Assembly: GCA_903858275.1 (NCBI GenBank)
Contig: CAIOIC010000033.1
Location: 106,108-170,107, forward strand
Direction of reading: 5' to 3'
Length of the DNA: 64,000 nucleotides
DNA from: an uncultured Verrucomicrobia subdivision 3 bacterium
GTDB taxonomy: Bacteria; Verrucomicrobiota; Verrucomicrobiia; Limisphaerales; UBA11358
Shown: positions 9,158 to 17,179 of the stretch, piece by piece
How the letters are laid out: every line of letters starts with the position of its first letter
Numbering within the stretch: position 1 is the stretch's first letter
Program-made: the position numbers and the translations under genes
Notes under the pieces: generated by a model
Seen by the model: only the letters and a program-made list of their open reading frames with translations
Database searches by the model: none
What the model was told of the DNA's origin: nothing

Positions 9158-9376
9158 ATGTCGAACGCTGGAAAAGACACATCTGCGGCGAACGATTTGC
9201 TTAAAAGCTCGTCGCTTTATCGCGAATTTCAGGCTGAACGTGAGGAAATCCTAAAACACAAGTGGATTGAGTCTGAAAAACTCGGCTATGATATAGGATT
9301 TGAACGGGCTCTGACGGATTGGATTATCAGACATCGCGCCAGCTGGCGTAAATCACGACAAGCCAGCACCAACTAA
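9158..9376 (+). CDS. Small conserved protein of unknown function
   Basis: A 72-residue charged soluble protein. The core, about residues 18-65, is rich in Arg, Glu and Trp (YREFQAEREEILKHKWIESE, then DIGFERALTDWI) and looks like two amphipathic helices under selection. I do not recognise a family with confidence. Start is placed at the ATG at 9158; the frame is open upstream to a TTG at 9107. It lies between mrp and the pyr attenuator on the same strand. The short strong core and conserved-looking Trp residues argue against chance, but no function can be given. Confidence 0.6.
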   Translation: MSNAGKDTSAANDLLKSSSLYREFQAEREEILKHKWIESEKLGYDIGFERALTDWIIRHRASWRKSRQASTN

Positions 9377-9382
9377 ACCGTT

Positions 9383-9478
9383 CCTTTAACGCAGCCCTGC
9401 GAGGCAGCAAAGGATAAATGAAAACAAAATTGAAAACGCGAGTCACCTCCGCCCGGCGGAAGCGGTTCGCGATTTTTT
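9383..9478 (+). promoter_or_regulatory. PyrR-type transcription attenuator in the pyrR leader
   Basis: Bases 9393-9406 (AGCCCTGCGAGGCA) match the PyrR RNA-binding loop consensus ARUCCNGNGAGGYU at 12 of 14 positions. They sit in a hairpin closed by CCTTT (9383-9387) and AAAGG (9409-9413). Downstream, 9437-9441 pairs with 9467-9471 and an inner TCCGC/GCGGA stem forms, followed by six T just before the pyrR ATG: an intrinsic terminator. GCGAGG (9399-9404) can pair with CCTCcGC (9446-9452), a mutually exclusive antiterminator. UMP-bound PyrR would favour termination. Structure is read by eye. Confidence 0.8.
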
Positions 9479-10015
9479 ATGCTTGAATCAACCATCATCC
9501 TCGACGCCGCCGCCATCCAGCGGGCACTTACGCGCATTGCGCATGAGATTGCCGAGCGCAACGAACATAGCACTGAGGTGGTGCTCGTCGGCATCCCGGT
9601 TGGCGGCGATCATCTCGCAGTGCGATTGGCGAAAATCCTTTCCGGCATCTGGAATCATACTGTGCCCGTTGGCATCCTCGACGTGACTATGCACCGTGAC
9701 GACCTCGACAGCCGGGCAGCTCCGACCGTGCATCCGACCGACATCCCCTTCGACGTCAACAACACGACCGTTGTTCTGGTAGACGACGTGTTATTTAGCG
9801 GCCGAACAACGCGCGCCGCGATGGACGCGCTAAACGATTTCGGCCGGCCAAGAAAAATCCAGCTTGCGGTGCTGATTGACCGCGGCCACCGCGATCTGCC
9901 GATCAAGGCGGATTTTGTCGGCAAAAATGTGCCGACCGCGCTCGATGAAAAAATTTCCTTGCTGCTCACCGAAAGCGGTGCGGCGCAGGACGAAGTGATT
10001 TTGAAAAAGAAGTGA
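9479..10015 (+). CDS. pyrR: PyrR, pyr operon attenuation regulator / uracil phosphoribosyltransferase
   Basis: A 178-residue type I phosphoribosyltransferase. The PRPP loop is VVLVDDVLFSGRTTRAAMDAL (about residues 97-117) and the N-terminal strand VVLVGIPVGGDHLA is typical of PyrR. PyrR binds pyr leader RNA when UMP is high, and many members also make UMP from uracil and PRPP. The gene starts immediately after the T-run of an attenuator that contains a PyrR-binding sequence, so it should regulate itself and pyrB downstream. Gap to pyrB is 65 bp. Confidence 0.93.
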   Translation: MLESTIILDAAAIQRALTRIAHEIAERNEHSTEVVLVGIPVGGDHLAVRLAKILSGIWNHTVPVGILDVTMHRDDLDSRAAPTVHPTDIPFDVNNTTVVLVDDVLFSGRTTRAAMDALNDFGRPRKIQLAVLIDRGHRDLPIKADFVGKNVPTALDEKISLLLTESGAAQDEVILKKK

Positions 10016-10080
10016 ACCGCTAATCGTTCAATTGTTGACTTGTTAATCGGAGGCCTGATTCAACAAACCACAATTAAACG

Positions 10081-11040
10081 ATGCGACAAACCAATATGAG
10101 CTGGCATCGCAAACATCTGTTGGACATTGAATCGCTCACGGCCGAGGAAATCCTCACCGTGCTCGACACCGCACGCGGCTTCAAAGCCGTCGGCAAACGG
10201 GCCATCAAGAAGGTCCCTGCCCTGCGCGGCAAGACCGTCGTAAATCTTTTCGTCGAACCCTCCACGCGAACTCGCACCAGCTTTGAATTGGCCGCCATCC
10301 GCTTGAGCGCCGATGTGATTAATTTCACCACCGAGGCCTCCTCGCTAAAGAAAGGTGAAACGCTCAAGGACACCGCGCGCAATTTAGAAGCGCTGAACGC
10401 CGACTTCATCATCATCCGCCACAGCGCGAGCGGCGCACCGCATTTTCTATCCCGCGTGCTCGACGCCCACGTCATCAACGCCGGAGACGGCGCACACGAG
10501 CATCCGACTCAGGCGTTGCTCGACACGTTCACCATCCGGGAGAAAAAAGGGAAGATAGCCGGGCTAAACGTCACAATTCTCGGCGACATTCTTTACAGTC
10601 GCGTGGCACGTTCAGACATCTGGGCGCTGACGAAACTTGGCGCCAACGTGACGCTCTGCGGTCCTTCCACACTCGTGCCGAAGACCTTTGAAAAAATGGG
10701 CTGCCGTGTGACGTATGATGTGGATGAGGCCATCCGCGACGCTGATATCATCAATCTGCTCCGCATCCAGCACGAGCGCCAGCGCAAAACAATGTTTCCG
10801 AGCATTGGTGAATACACCCAGCTATTCGGCCTCAACAAAGCGCGACTGGCCAAGACCAAACCTGACGCGCTCATCATGCATCCCGGCCCGATCAACCGAG
10901 GCGTGGAGATTGACAGCGAACTCGCAGACAGCAGCCGCTCAGTGATTCTGGAACAGGTTACCAATGGCCTCGCCGTGCGCATGGCGGTGCTGTTTTTGGT
11001 GAACGGCGGAAAAGAACTGCACGCGGCGGAGGCCCCTTAG
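10081..11040 (+). CDS. pyrB: Aspartate carbamoyltransferase, catalytic subunit
   Basis: Condenses carbamoyl phosphate and aspartate, the committed step of pyrimidine synthesis. The carbamoyl-phosphate site [12 protein letters not shown] is at about residues 59-70, HPTQALLD follows, and the aspartate region [12 protein letters not shown] is near residue 265. At 319 residues it is a full-length catalytic chain. ATG at 10081 or 10096 (MSWHRKHLL) could be the start. It follows pyrR in the same attenuated unit; no pyrC or pyrI is adjacent. It converges on the DUF3185 gene with only 3 bp between stop codons. Confidence 0.93.
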   Translation: MRQTNMSWHRKHLLDIESLTAEEILTVLDTARGFKAVGKRAIKKVPALRGKTVVNLFVEPSTRTRTSFELAAIRLSADVINFTTEASSLKKGETLKDTARNLEALNADFIIIRHSASGAPHFLSRVLDAHVINAGDGAHEHPTQALLDTFTIREKKGKIAGLNVTILGDILYSRVARSDIWALTKLGANVTLCGPSTLVPKTFEKMGCRVTYDVDEAIRDADIINLLRIQHERQRKTMFPSIGEYTQLFGLNKARLAKTKPDALIMHPGPINRGVEIDSELADSSRSVILEQVTNGLAVRMAVLFLVNGGKELHAAEAP

Positions 11041-11043
11041 CCT

Positions 11044-11244
11044 TCACTTTTTCTTCCAGAAAACCAGCATCATACCGAAAAGCCCCAGCCCGATTCCAAC
11101 GAGATAAAGTTTAATTGCTTCATCTACCGGCGCTCCTATAAGAACCTTATTCACCCGTGAGGCAACGGAATTCCCGACATCGTGCCCCTTAACAATCAGC
11201 AGCACGCTGATGACGATACAAATGATGCCGGCTCCTTTACGCAT
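11044..11244 (-). CDS. DUF3185-like small membrane protein
   Basis: A 66-residue protein with two hydrophobic helices (about residues 3-20 and 42-60) around a polar loop, NSVASRVNKVLIGAPVDEAI, which has the DSVxSxxxxxFTGxPxD style of the DUF3185 family. Function is unknown. I start it at the ATG at 11244 (MRKGAGII); the longer open frame to 11286 overlaps the end of the upstream gene. It is the last gene on the minus-strand run that includes the phosphoesterase and hldD. Confidence 0.6.
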   Translation of the reverse strand: MRKGAGIICIVISVLLIVKGHDVGNSVASRVNKVLIGAPVDEAIKLYLVGIGLGLFGMMLVFWKKK

Positions 11245-11269
11245 GATGCATAAACAAGTTTCGCCTCGG

Positions 11270-13945
11270 TTAATCTGCATCCACAATTTTCACCGCCCAT
11301 TCGGGAAACGGCTTGTTGCCCATCGTGGCACGCCAGAGGATACGGTTAAGCACACCCTCGGGACACCGATCCGGCTGATTCAGCGGCAATCGAGCAGAAA
11401 CGTAAGCGTCTTGACGTGACTGCGCGTCAGCAACTTTCTTCAGCGGCGGATTCATATCATCCAGCGGGACGTTGTTCGTCACGGCGGTGAAGGCAGTGAA
11501 GTCCGGTTGATTGGTGAAACAGTCAAACATCGGCGTGGCGGTGGCGTCCATCTGGTTCATCGGCGGCAGGCCGAGCATCAACTCCATCGTGCGCAGCAAA
11601 CTGGTTTGGTTGTATTGCGTGCCGACGACGGCGTGGCGTTTCGTATAAGGGCTGACGACATAGGCCGTGGTGCGGTAGCCGCTGACATGATCCCATCCGT
11701 TCTGCGGATCGTCCTCGATGATAAAAATGCAGGTGTCCTTCCAGAATTTGCTGTGGCTCACAGCCTCGATGATTTGTCCCACGGCGAGGTCGTTATCCGC
11801 CACCTGCGCGGCGGGCGTGGGCAGGCCGACCTTGGTGCCGCTCGTGTGGTCACAGTTCAACCAAATCATCGTGAAATCCGGCATGGTGCCGGCGGCTTCG
11901 TCACGTTTCAGGTGTTCGATGTATGTCGCGGCGCGCACGACATCGGGCACGTTCAAATCCCACCCTGGGAAGTCCGTCACAATGTAGGGTCGGAGAGATT
12001 CGAGATCCGGCTCGCTGCGATTGGCGGTAGCCTGCGTCCGGTTGATGAAATCCTGATAGCAATCTGTCCAAGTTGGCTGACCTTTGCGGGTGGAATTTTT
12101 CCATAGCCGGAAGTTGGTGCAAAATTCACCAAAGTCCCGGAAGGTTCTGCCGTGGGCGAGCACATTGTCCCAGATGAAACCAGCGGTGGAATAAGCGAGG
12201 GCGTCCCGGCTTTTCTCCCCGCCACCGCTGGGGTAGCTGCGCGGCCAGCTCCCAAAGGAGCGCTCTACATATTCAGTGGCCAGCGCGCTGTCGCTCCAGT
12301 TGTGGCCGTCGGCGCTGAGAATGCCGGAGCAGTAGGTGTTGTCTAGCAACGTAAACTCGCGCACGAGCTTGTGCTGGTTCGGCGTGACACGTTCGCCGAA
12401 AATGCATAAATCCGCAGCACCATTGCCTTCCGGCATGTCGCCGAGGATCTGGTCGTAGGTGCGATTTTCCTTGATGATGTAGAGGACGTGCTTGAACACG
12501 CTCGGTTCGCCGACGCGTTCCGGCACCGGCACGGGAGAACGGTCGGAACGCGGCGGCAACTTCGCCTGTGCGAGCAGCGGGTAACGGAGATTGGCCAGCG
12601 CCATTTGCGTGAAGGCGGCGAGTTCAGTCTTGGAGGGAATGGAAACCAGCGAAAGTGTGCCGCAATATTGATGCGTGTTGAAGCCATAGCCAATTGCGCC
12701 CTGCTTGCCTTTTTCCGTCTTCGCGGCGATGTCTTTAAGGTTCGCCACGCAAAGTTGGCTGCGCTTGGCATCAAACACAATCGCGCCGGGAAACCAGCCT
12801 ACAGGAATCAGCCCGAGCAATTTGGTTTCGCGCGGGCTGAATTGATACACGGCGACGGCGTTCTGCGTGCCGTTACATACAAACAGTTTTTTCCCCGACC
12901 GGTCAAAGGCCAGCGCATTGGGCTGCGCACCGAACAAATCGCTTGGATTCTGCCGCGCACTGAAGGACTCCACTACCTGGTCATCGCGTGTATCAATCAC
13001 GCTCAACATATCCGCGCCCGCGCTGGCCGCAACCAACCAGCGGCCATTCGGCGACAGCGCCAGCGCACAAGCATGCGGGCCGATGACGATTTGATTTTGC
13101 ATCGAGGACACCGCTGGTTGCGCGAGATCAATCACCGTCACCGAACCTTCATTGGCAATGCTCCGGGCATCCACACGGACACGTGTGCCTTGCCCAGCCG
13201 GGCCGGTGATATTGCCGGCATCGGGACGGCGACCGCCCCAGTTACTGACGTAGGCCTTATGTCCGGCCAAAACCACGTCGAATGGGGCGGAACCGACATT
13301 CCACAACCTCAAAACTTTTCCCGTCACGGCGTCGAGTTCGATCAGCCGATTGGAGAGATTAAGCGCTACGTAGATTGCTTTTCCATCCGCCGATACGGCG
13401 ATACCAGCGGGGATTTCCGCAGAGCGTGAAGGCACGTCTGACGGCGGCAAGGGAAATGAAACCAGCGGAGAAACTTTTTTGTCTCTGCCAACACTAAAGA
13501 CTTTGATGTCACCGTTGACGTTGGACAGGTATATCCGGTTGCCATCAGGCGAAAAGGCCATACCGGTGAAACTCACCCGCGCCTTGCCATCCGGCGAAAG
13601 AATTTCCGCTGCGACCGCCGCCTGTTCCCGCGCCTGACCAGAAGGCAAAGCCACGCGCTGCAGAATTTGTCCGGTCGAGGGATCCAGCACCACCAGTTCA
13701 TGGGTCAGCCCGGCAGCGACCAAGATTTTTTCATCCGGACTTAACGCCAACGCCTGCGGCCGCATGCCGGGCAGTTCAACCAAAGTGCCGGCGGGCGTAA
13801 CGATTTGATTGACCGGCGTAATAAGTGTGCCGGCGTCGCGCCCCACCGACACCGTTGTTGCCGGGAAATTGTCGGCGTCAGTTTTTTCGAAGCAAAAACA
13901 AACCAACACAACCAGGCCGAGGCGATTGAATATGTGCTTGTTCAT
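11270..13945 (-). CDS. Secreted YncE-like beta-propeller / phosphoesterase fusion
   Basis: An 891-residue exported protein. Residues 1-25 are a signal peptide. Residues about 40-440 form a YVTN/YncE-type beta-propeller with repeated LALSPDEK, FSPDGNRIYLSN and ALSPNGRWLVAAS blades. Residues about 470-890 are a phosphoesterase (PF04185-like, alkaline phosphatase superfamily) domain: HVLYIIKENRTYDQILGD, then SADGHNWSDSA, LNCDHTSG and IIEDDPQNGWDHVSGYRT hold the likely metal ligands. The arrangement is known for YncE-phosphatase fusions; substrate is unknown. Start is the ATG at 13945; TTG at 13951 is less likely. It follows hldD on the same strand. Confidence 0.88.
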   Translation of the reverse strand: MNKHIFNRLGLVVLVCFCFEKTDADNFPATTVSVGRDAGTLITPVNQIVTPAGTLVELPGMRPQALALSPDEKILVAAGLTHELVVLDPSTGQILQRVALPSGQAREQAAVAAEILSPDGKARVSFTGMAFSPDGNRIYLSNVNGDIKVFSVGRDKKVSPLVSFPLPPSDVPSRSAEIPAGIAVSADGKAIYVALNLSNRLIELDAVTGKVLRLWNVGSAPFDVVLAGHKAYVSNWGGRRPDAGNITGPAGQGTRVRVDARSIANEGSVTVIDLAQPAVSSMQNQIVIGPHACALALSPNGRWLVAASAGADMLSVIDTRDDQVVESFSARQNPSDLFGAQPNALAFDRSGKKLFVCNGTQNAVAVYQFSPRETKLLGLIPVGWFPGAIVFDAKRSQLCVANLKDIAAKTEKGKQGAIGYGFNTHQYCGTLSLVSIPSKTELAAFTQMALANLRYPLLAQAKLPPRSDRSPVPVPERVGEPSVFKHVLYIIKENRTYDQILGDMPEGNGAADLCIFGERVTPNQHKLVREFTLLDNTYCSGILSADGHNWSDSALATEYVERSFGSWPRSYPSGGGEKSRDALAYSTAGFIWDNVLAHGRTFRDFGEFCTNFRLWKNSTRKGQPTWTDCYQDFINRTQATANRSEPDLESLRPYIVTDFPGWDLNVPDVVRAATYIEHLKRDEAAGTMPDFTMIWLNCDHTSGTKVGLPTPAAQVADNDLAVGQIIEAVSHSKFWKDTCIFIIEDDPQNGWDHVSGYRTTAYVVSPYTKRHAVVGTQYNQTSLLRTMELMLGLPPMNQMDATATPMFDCFTNQPDFTAFTAVTNNVPLDDMNPPLKKVADAQSRQDAYVSARLPLNQPDRCPEGVLNRILWRATMGNKPFPEWAVKIVDAD

Positions 13946-14003
13946 GGTCAAAGGATAACAACCAACACGCGCCGGCCACGGCGAACCGCGTCACAACGAA
14001 CGA

Positions 14004-15011
14004 TCATGCGACCGACGGATCCAGCCGCCTGTCGACCACAAGATATTTGCGAACGTAGTCATGAACGGCGTTTTCCAGCGAAGTGACCGGCGCGGCGTAG
14101 CCAGTGCCGCGCAATCGCAGCAGGTTGGCTTGGGTGAAATACTGGTATTTGTCGCGAATCGCCTCCGGCATCTCGATGAACTTGATCACCGGTTTTTTCT
14201 TCAGCGCGGTGAAAACGGCGCTCGATAGATCAATCCACGTCCGCGCCTGGCCCGAACCGATATTGAAAATGCCGTTCGCCTTAGGCGTCGCAGCAAGGTG
14301 CAGCGTCATTGCTACGCAGTCTTTGACGTAGAGAAAATCCCGCTTCTGCTCGCCGTCTTTGTAATCTTTACGATGGCTCTTAAACAACTGAATGACCCCT
14401 TTGCTCTGCACCTGCGCAAAACTTTTGTGAACAAGCGAACGCATGTCGTTTTTATGATCTTCGTTCGGCCCAAAAACATTGAAATATTTCAGACCGACGA
14501 TTTTGTTCAGGAACCCGGCGCGCTTGGCGTGCAAATCAAACAGATGCTTCGAGTAGCCATACATGTTCAGCGGACGCAGCGTGTCGAGCTGTGAATCGTC
14601 GTCGTCCATTCCCATAGAGCCGTCGCCGTAAGTTGCGGCGGACGACGCATAGACAAAGCGCACTTTGTTCGCCAGCGACCAGTGCGCGAGGTCTTTGGTG
14701 AACTCGTAATTATTCTTGGCGAGATAGGTGGCATTCTTTTCGGTCGTGGCCGAGCAGGCGCCGAGATGCAACACCAAATCAAACTTACCCAGCGCGCCAC
14801 TCTGCAAACGCGCCTGTAAATCGGTAGCCTCGACATAATCGGCGAAGCGGAGCGGCGTGAGGTTGCGCCATTTTTCATCCGTGCCCAGAACATCACTGAC
14901 AACGATGTTATCGCAGCCGCGCCGGTTCAGCGCCCACACCAACGCGCTACCAATAAAGCCCGCACCGCCAGTAACCAAGACTCGTGATTCAGAGAAATCG
15001 TTTGGTTTCAT
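14004..15011 (-). CDS. hldD: ADP-L-glycero-D-manno-heptose 6-epimerase
   Basis: Makes ADP-L-glycero-D-manno-heptose for the inner core of lipopolysaccharide. It is an extended short-chain dehydrogenase of 335 residues: NAD(P) loop TGGAGFIGS (about 14-22), ASSAATYG with the catalytic Ser/Thr, YGYSK with Tyr and Lys, and KYFNVFGPNEDHKNDMRS, which is specific to the HldD group. It starts one base after the stop of the deoxyhypusine synthase-like gene, so the two are translationally close. Its presence supports a Gram-negative envelope. Confidence 0.9.
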   Translation of the reverse strand: MKPNDFSESRVLVTGGAGFIGSALVWALNRRGCDNIVVSDVLGTDEKWRNLTPLRFADYVEATDLQARLQSGALGKFDLVLHLGACSATTEKNATYLAKNNYEFTKDLAHWSLANKVRFVYASSAATYGDGSMGMDDDDSQLDTLRPLNMYGYSKHLFDLHAKRAGFLNKIVGLKYFNVFGPNEDHKNDMRSLVHKSFAQVQSKGVIQLFKSHRKDYKDGEQKRDFLYVKDCVAMTLHLAATPKANGIFNIGSGQARTWIDLSSAVFTALKKKPVIKFIEMPEAIRDKYQYFTQANLLRLRGTGYAAPVTSLENAVHDYVRKYLVVDRRLDPSVA

Positions 15012-15012
15012 A

Positions 15013-16014
15013 TTACCATCCTAAAACGTGCGCAAAAATCAGTGGCGCAACAATCGTCGCGTCGGATTCAATGATGTATTTCGGCGTCTTCACGCCGAGT
15101 TTGCCCCAGGTAATTTTTTCGTTCGGCACCGCGCCAGAATAACTGCCGTAGCTTGTCGTCGAATCACTGATCTGGCAAAAAAAACCCCACAGCGGCACGC
15201 CGGTGCGACCCAAGTCCTGATGCAGCATCGGCACGACGCAAATCGGGAAATCGCCCGCAATGCCGCCGCCAATCTGAAACATGCCAAGCGGACTCTTCTT
15301 CGTCGTGCGCGTGTAAAAATCCGCCAGCCAAGTCATGTATTCAATCCCGGTGCGGACCGTGTGAACGTTTTTTACATCACCACGGATGACGGCGGCAGCA
15401 TACATATTGCCGAGCGTGGCGTCTTCCCAACCGGGAACGACAATTGGCAGATTTTTCTCGGCCGCGGCGAGCATCCACGAATCTTTCGGGTTGATCTGGT
15501 AATACTTTTTGTATTTGCCGCTGCGCAATACCTGGTAGAAGAATTCATGAGGGAAATAGCGTTCGCCCTTTTTGTCGGCGGCGGTCCAGACTTCGAGCAT
15601 GGCTTTTTCCATGCGGCGCATGGCTTCGCCTTCGGGAATGCAGGTGTCCGTCACCCGATTCATGTGGCGGTCGAGCAATGCTTTTTCGTCGTCGGCTGAA
15701 AGATAGCGATACTGCGGCACGCGCTCGTAAAAATCATGTGCCACGAGATTAAAAACATCTTCTTCCAGATTTGCGCCGGTGCAGGTGATGAGATGCACCT
15801 TGTCACGGCGAATCATTTCAGCGAGGGATAAACCAAGTTCCGCAGTGCTCATAGCACCGCCGAGCGTGATCATCATGCGTCCACCCTTGTCGAGATGCGC
15901 GACATAGCCTTTGGCGGCATCAACCAAAGACGCGGCATTGAAATGCCGGTAGTGGTGATGGATGAACCGGGAAACCGGCCCGCCTGTAAATTTGGTCGGC
16001 TTTTTCTTGGGCAT
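15013..16014 (-). CDS. Deoxyhypusine synthase-like protein
   Basis: A 333-residue protein of the deoxyhypusine synthase fold. The segment SGAVPNEKITWGKLGV carries Lys305, matching the catalytic lysine that forms the enzyme-butylimine intermediate in true synthases. Other matches are LGGAMSTAELG, TGANLEED and MFQIGGGIAGDFP. Bacteria lack eIF5A, and some bacterial relatives make homospermidine, so a polyamine role is more likely than hypusine formation; this is inference. The gene lies between an SGNH hydrolase and hldD, 1.2 kb downstream of ornithine decarboxylase and homospermidine synthase. Confidence 0.88.
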   Translation of the reverse strand: MPKKKPTKFTGGPVSRFIHHHYRHFNAASLVDAAKGYVAHLDKGGRMMITLGGAMSTAELGLSLAEMIRRDKVHLITCTGANLEEDVFNLVAHDFYERVPQYRYLSADDEKALLDRHMNRVTDTCIPEGEAMRRMEKAMLEVWTAADKKGERYFPHEFFYQVLRSGKYKKYYQINPKDSWMLAAAEKNLPIVVPGWEDATLGNMYAAAVIRGDVKNVHTVRTGIEYMTWLADFYTRTTKKSPLGMFQIGGGIAGDFPICVVPMLHQDLGRTGVPLWGFFCQISDSTTSYGSYSGAVPNEKITWGKLGVKTPKYIIESDATIVAPLIFAHVLGW

Positions 16015-16069
16015 GACGATTAATTTCCGCAGTTACAATAAGCAGCAACCTCGCGATTGCCAATCAAAA

Positions 16070-17080
16070 TCAGGGTTTTCCGCCGATTATTAGCAACTGA
16101 ATCTGTTTCGCGATGTCCGCCGCCTTGGCGTTGGCTTCGGCCATCGGCAGACCGGGCTTGGCTCCGGGAGCGCCGGCCACGCCGGAACGTTTGTGGCCAA
16201 TCTGCGTCATCCAAGAGTTAAACCGCAGAACCATCCGTTCACGAACCAGCTTGCGGATTTCGGCTCCGTGCGCGGGGAACAAACCTTCCGCCGCAGCAAC
16301 TCCGTCCAGCTTCGCGCCAAAGAATTGCGAGAGAATTTCGGACGCCATCAGCCAGTGACCTTCGCGCCCCGGATGCACGCCGTCCTTGGCAAACTGAAAC
16401 GCCGGATCTTTCGCGCGCCCATCGTCCAATGCCCGGCGCATCGGCGTGTGAATGTCCACGATGTCCCAGCCGTCGGCACGCTTCGACAAAAGCCAGGCCG
16501 TGTATCGGGTCAGGTTCTCGTCGTGATAATTCATTTTTGAATTACCCTTGGCGTCCTGCACTGGCGGCGTGCAAATCACGATGCGTTTCACGCCCGCCTT
16601 CGCTGCGGCGGTGCGCAAATGCGTGACCGCCGCGGCAAAGCGTTTGGTGCCAGCAGCGTCCGGCGGAAGGCTGCCGCCGTCGTTCATGCCGTAGCAGACG
16701 AACAGCAAGTCCGGCTTCGTGGCAGCCAAAGCGCGTTCCAACCGCTCGCTGACAAACGGCCGGCCAAAGCCATGTTTTTTCAAATGCCCTGCGTTTTCCT
16801 CCACTGTCAAATCAGACGCGGTTTCGCTGCTGAGACCGAGGTTCAATACTTCCACTTGAATGCCGTGCGCCAGCAGCCAGCATTCGACATCGGTGACATA
16901 ATCACCGCCCTGCGTGATGCTGTCGCCGAGAAAAACGATGCGGTGAACTCCGCGCAACGCCTCCACCGCCTTGGCCGGAGTCTCTGCGACAACTCCTGCC
17001 GCGCGAACGGAAACGGCGAAGATTAACGCCAACGCCAAAGTGAGTGAGCCGGATAAGTGGATCAGACGATTAATTTTCAT
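16070..17080 (-). CDS. Exported SGNH/GDSL hydrolase
   Basis: A 336-residue protein with a signal peptide (residues 1-27, cleavage likely after VRA). The four SGNH blocks are visible: FLGDSITQ (block I Ser), NLGLSSET (Gly), CYGMND (Asn) and KDGVHPGREGH (Asp and His). This is the pattern of family lipases and carbohydrate or acyl esterases; substrate cannot be told. A C-terminal extension of about 90 residues follows the catalytic domain. It is separated from ornithine decarboxylase by a terminator and leads the run to the DHS-like gene and hldD. Confidence 0.87.
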   Translation of the reverse strand: MKINRLIHLSGSLTLALALIFAVSVRAAGVVAETPAKAVEALRGVHRIVFLGDSITQGGDYVTDVECWLLAHGIQVEVLNLGLSSETASDLTVEENAGHLKKHGFGRPFVSERLERALAATKPDLLFVCYGMNDGGSLPPDAAGTKRFAAAVTHLRTAAAKAGVKRIVICTPPVQDAKGNSKMNYHDENLTRYTAWLLSKRADGWDIVDIHTPMRRALDDGRAKDPAFQFAKDGVHPGREGHWLMASEILSQFFGAKLDGVAAAEGLFPAHGAEIRKLVRERMVLRFNSWMTQIGHKRSGVAGAPGAKPGLPMAEANAKAADIAKQIQLLIIGGKP

Positions 17081-17118
17081 GGGAATGATGACGACAGAAT
17101 GCCAGCGGGGGTGACAAT

Positions 17119-17154
17119 TGAAAAGAAAAGCCGCTGCAGATTTCCACAGCGGCT
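17119..17154 (-). terminator. Rho-independent terminator after ornithine decarboxylase
   Basis: An 8-bp stem (AGCCGCTG at 17129-17136 with CAGCGGCT at 17147-17154) is followed on the minus strand by a T-rich tract (ttttctttt). It lies 25 bp past the decarboxylase stop and separates the hss-odc pair from the SGNH hydrolase. Confidence 0.8.
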
Positions 17155-17179
17155 GACAGAAAGCGTTTTCCGCCAGGAT

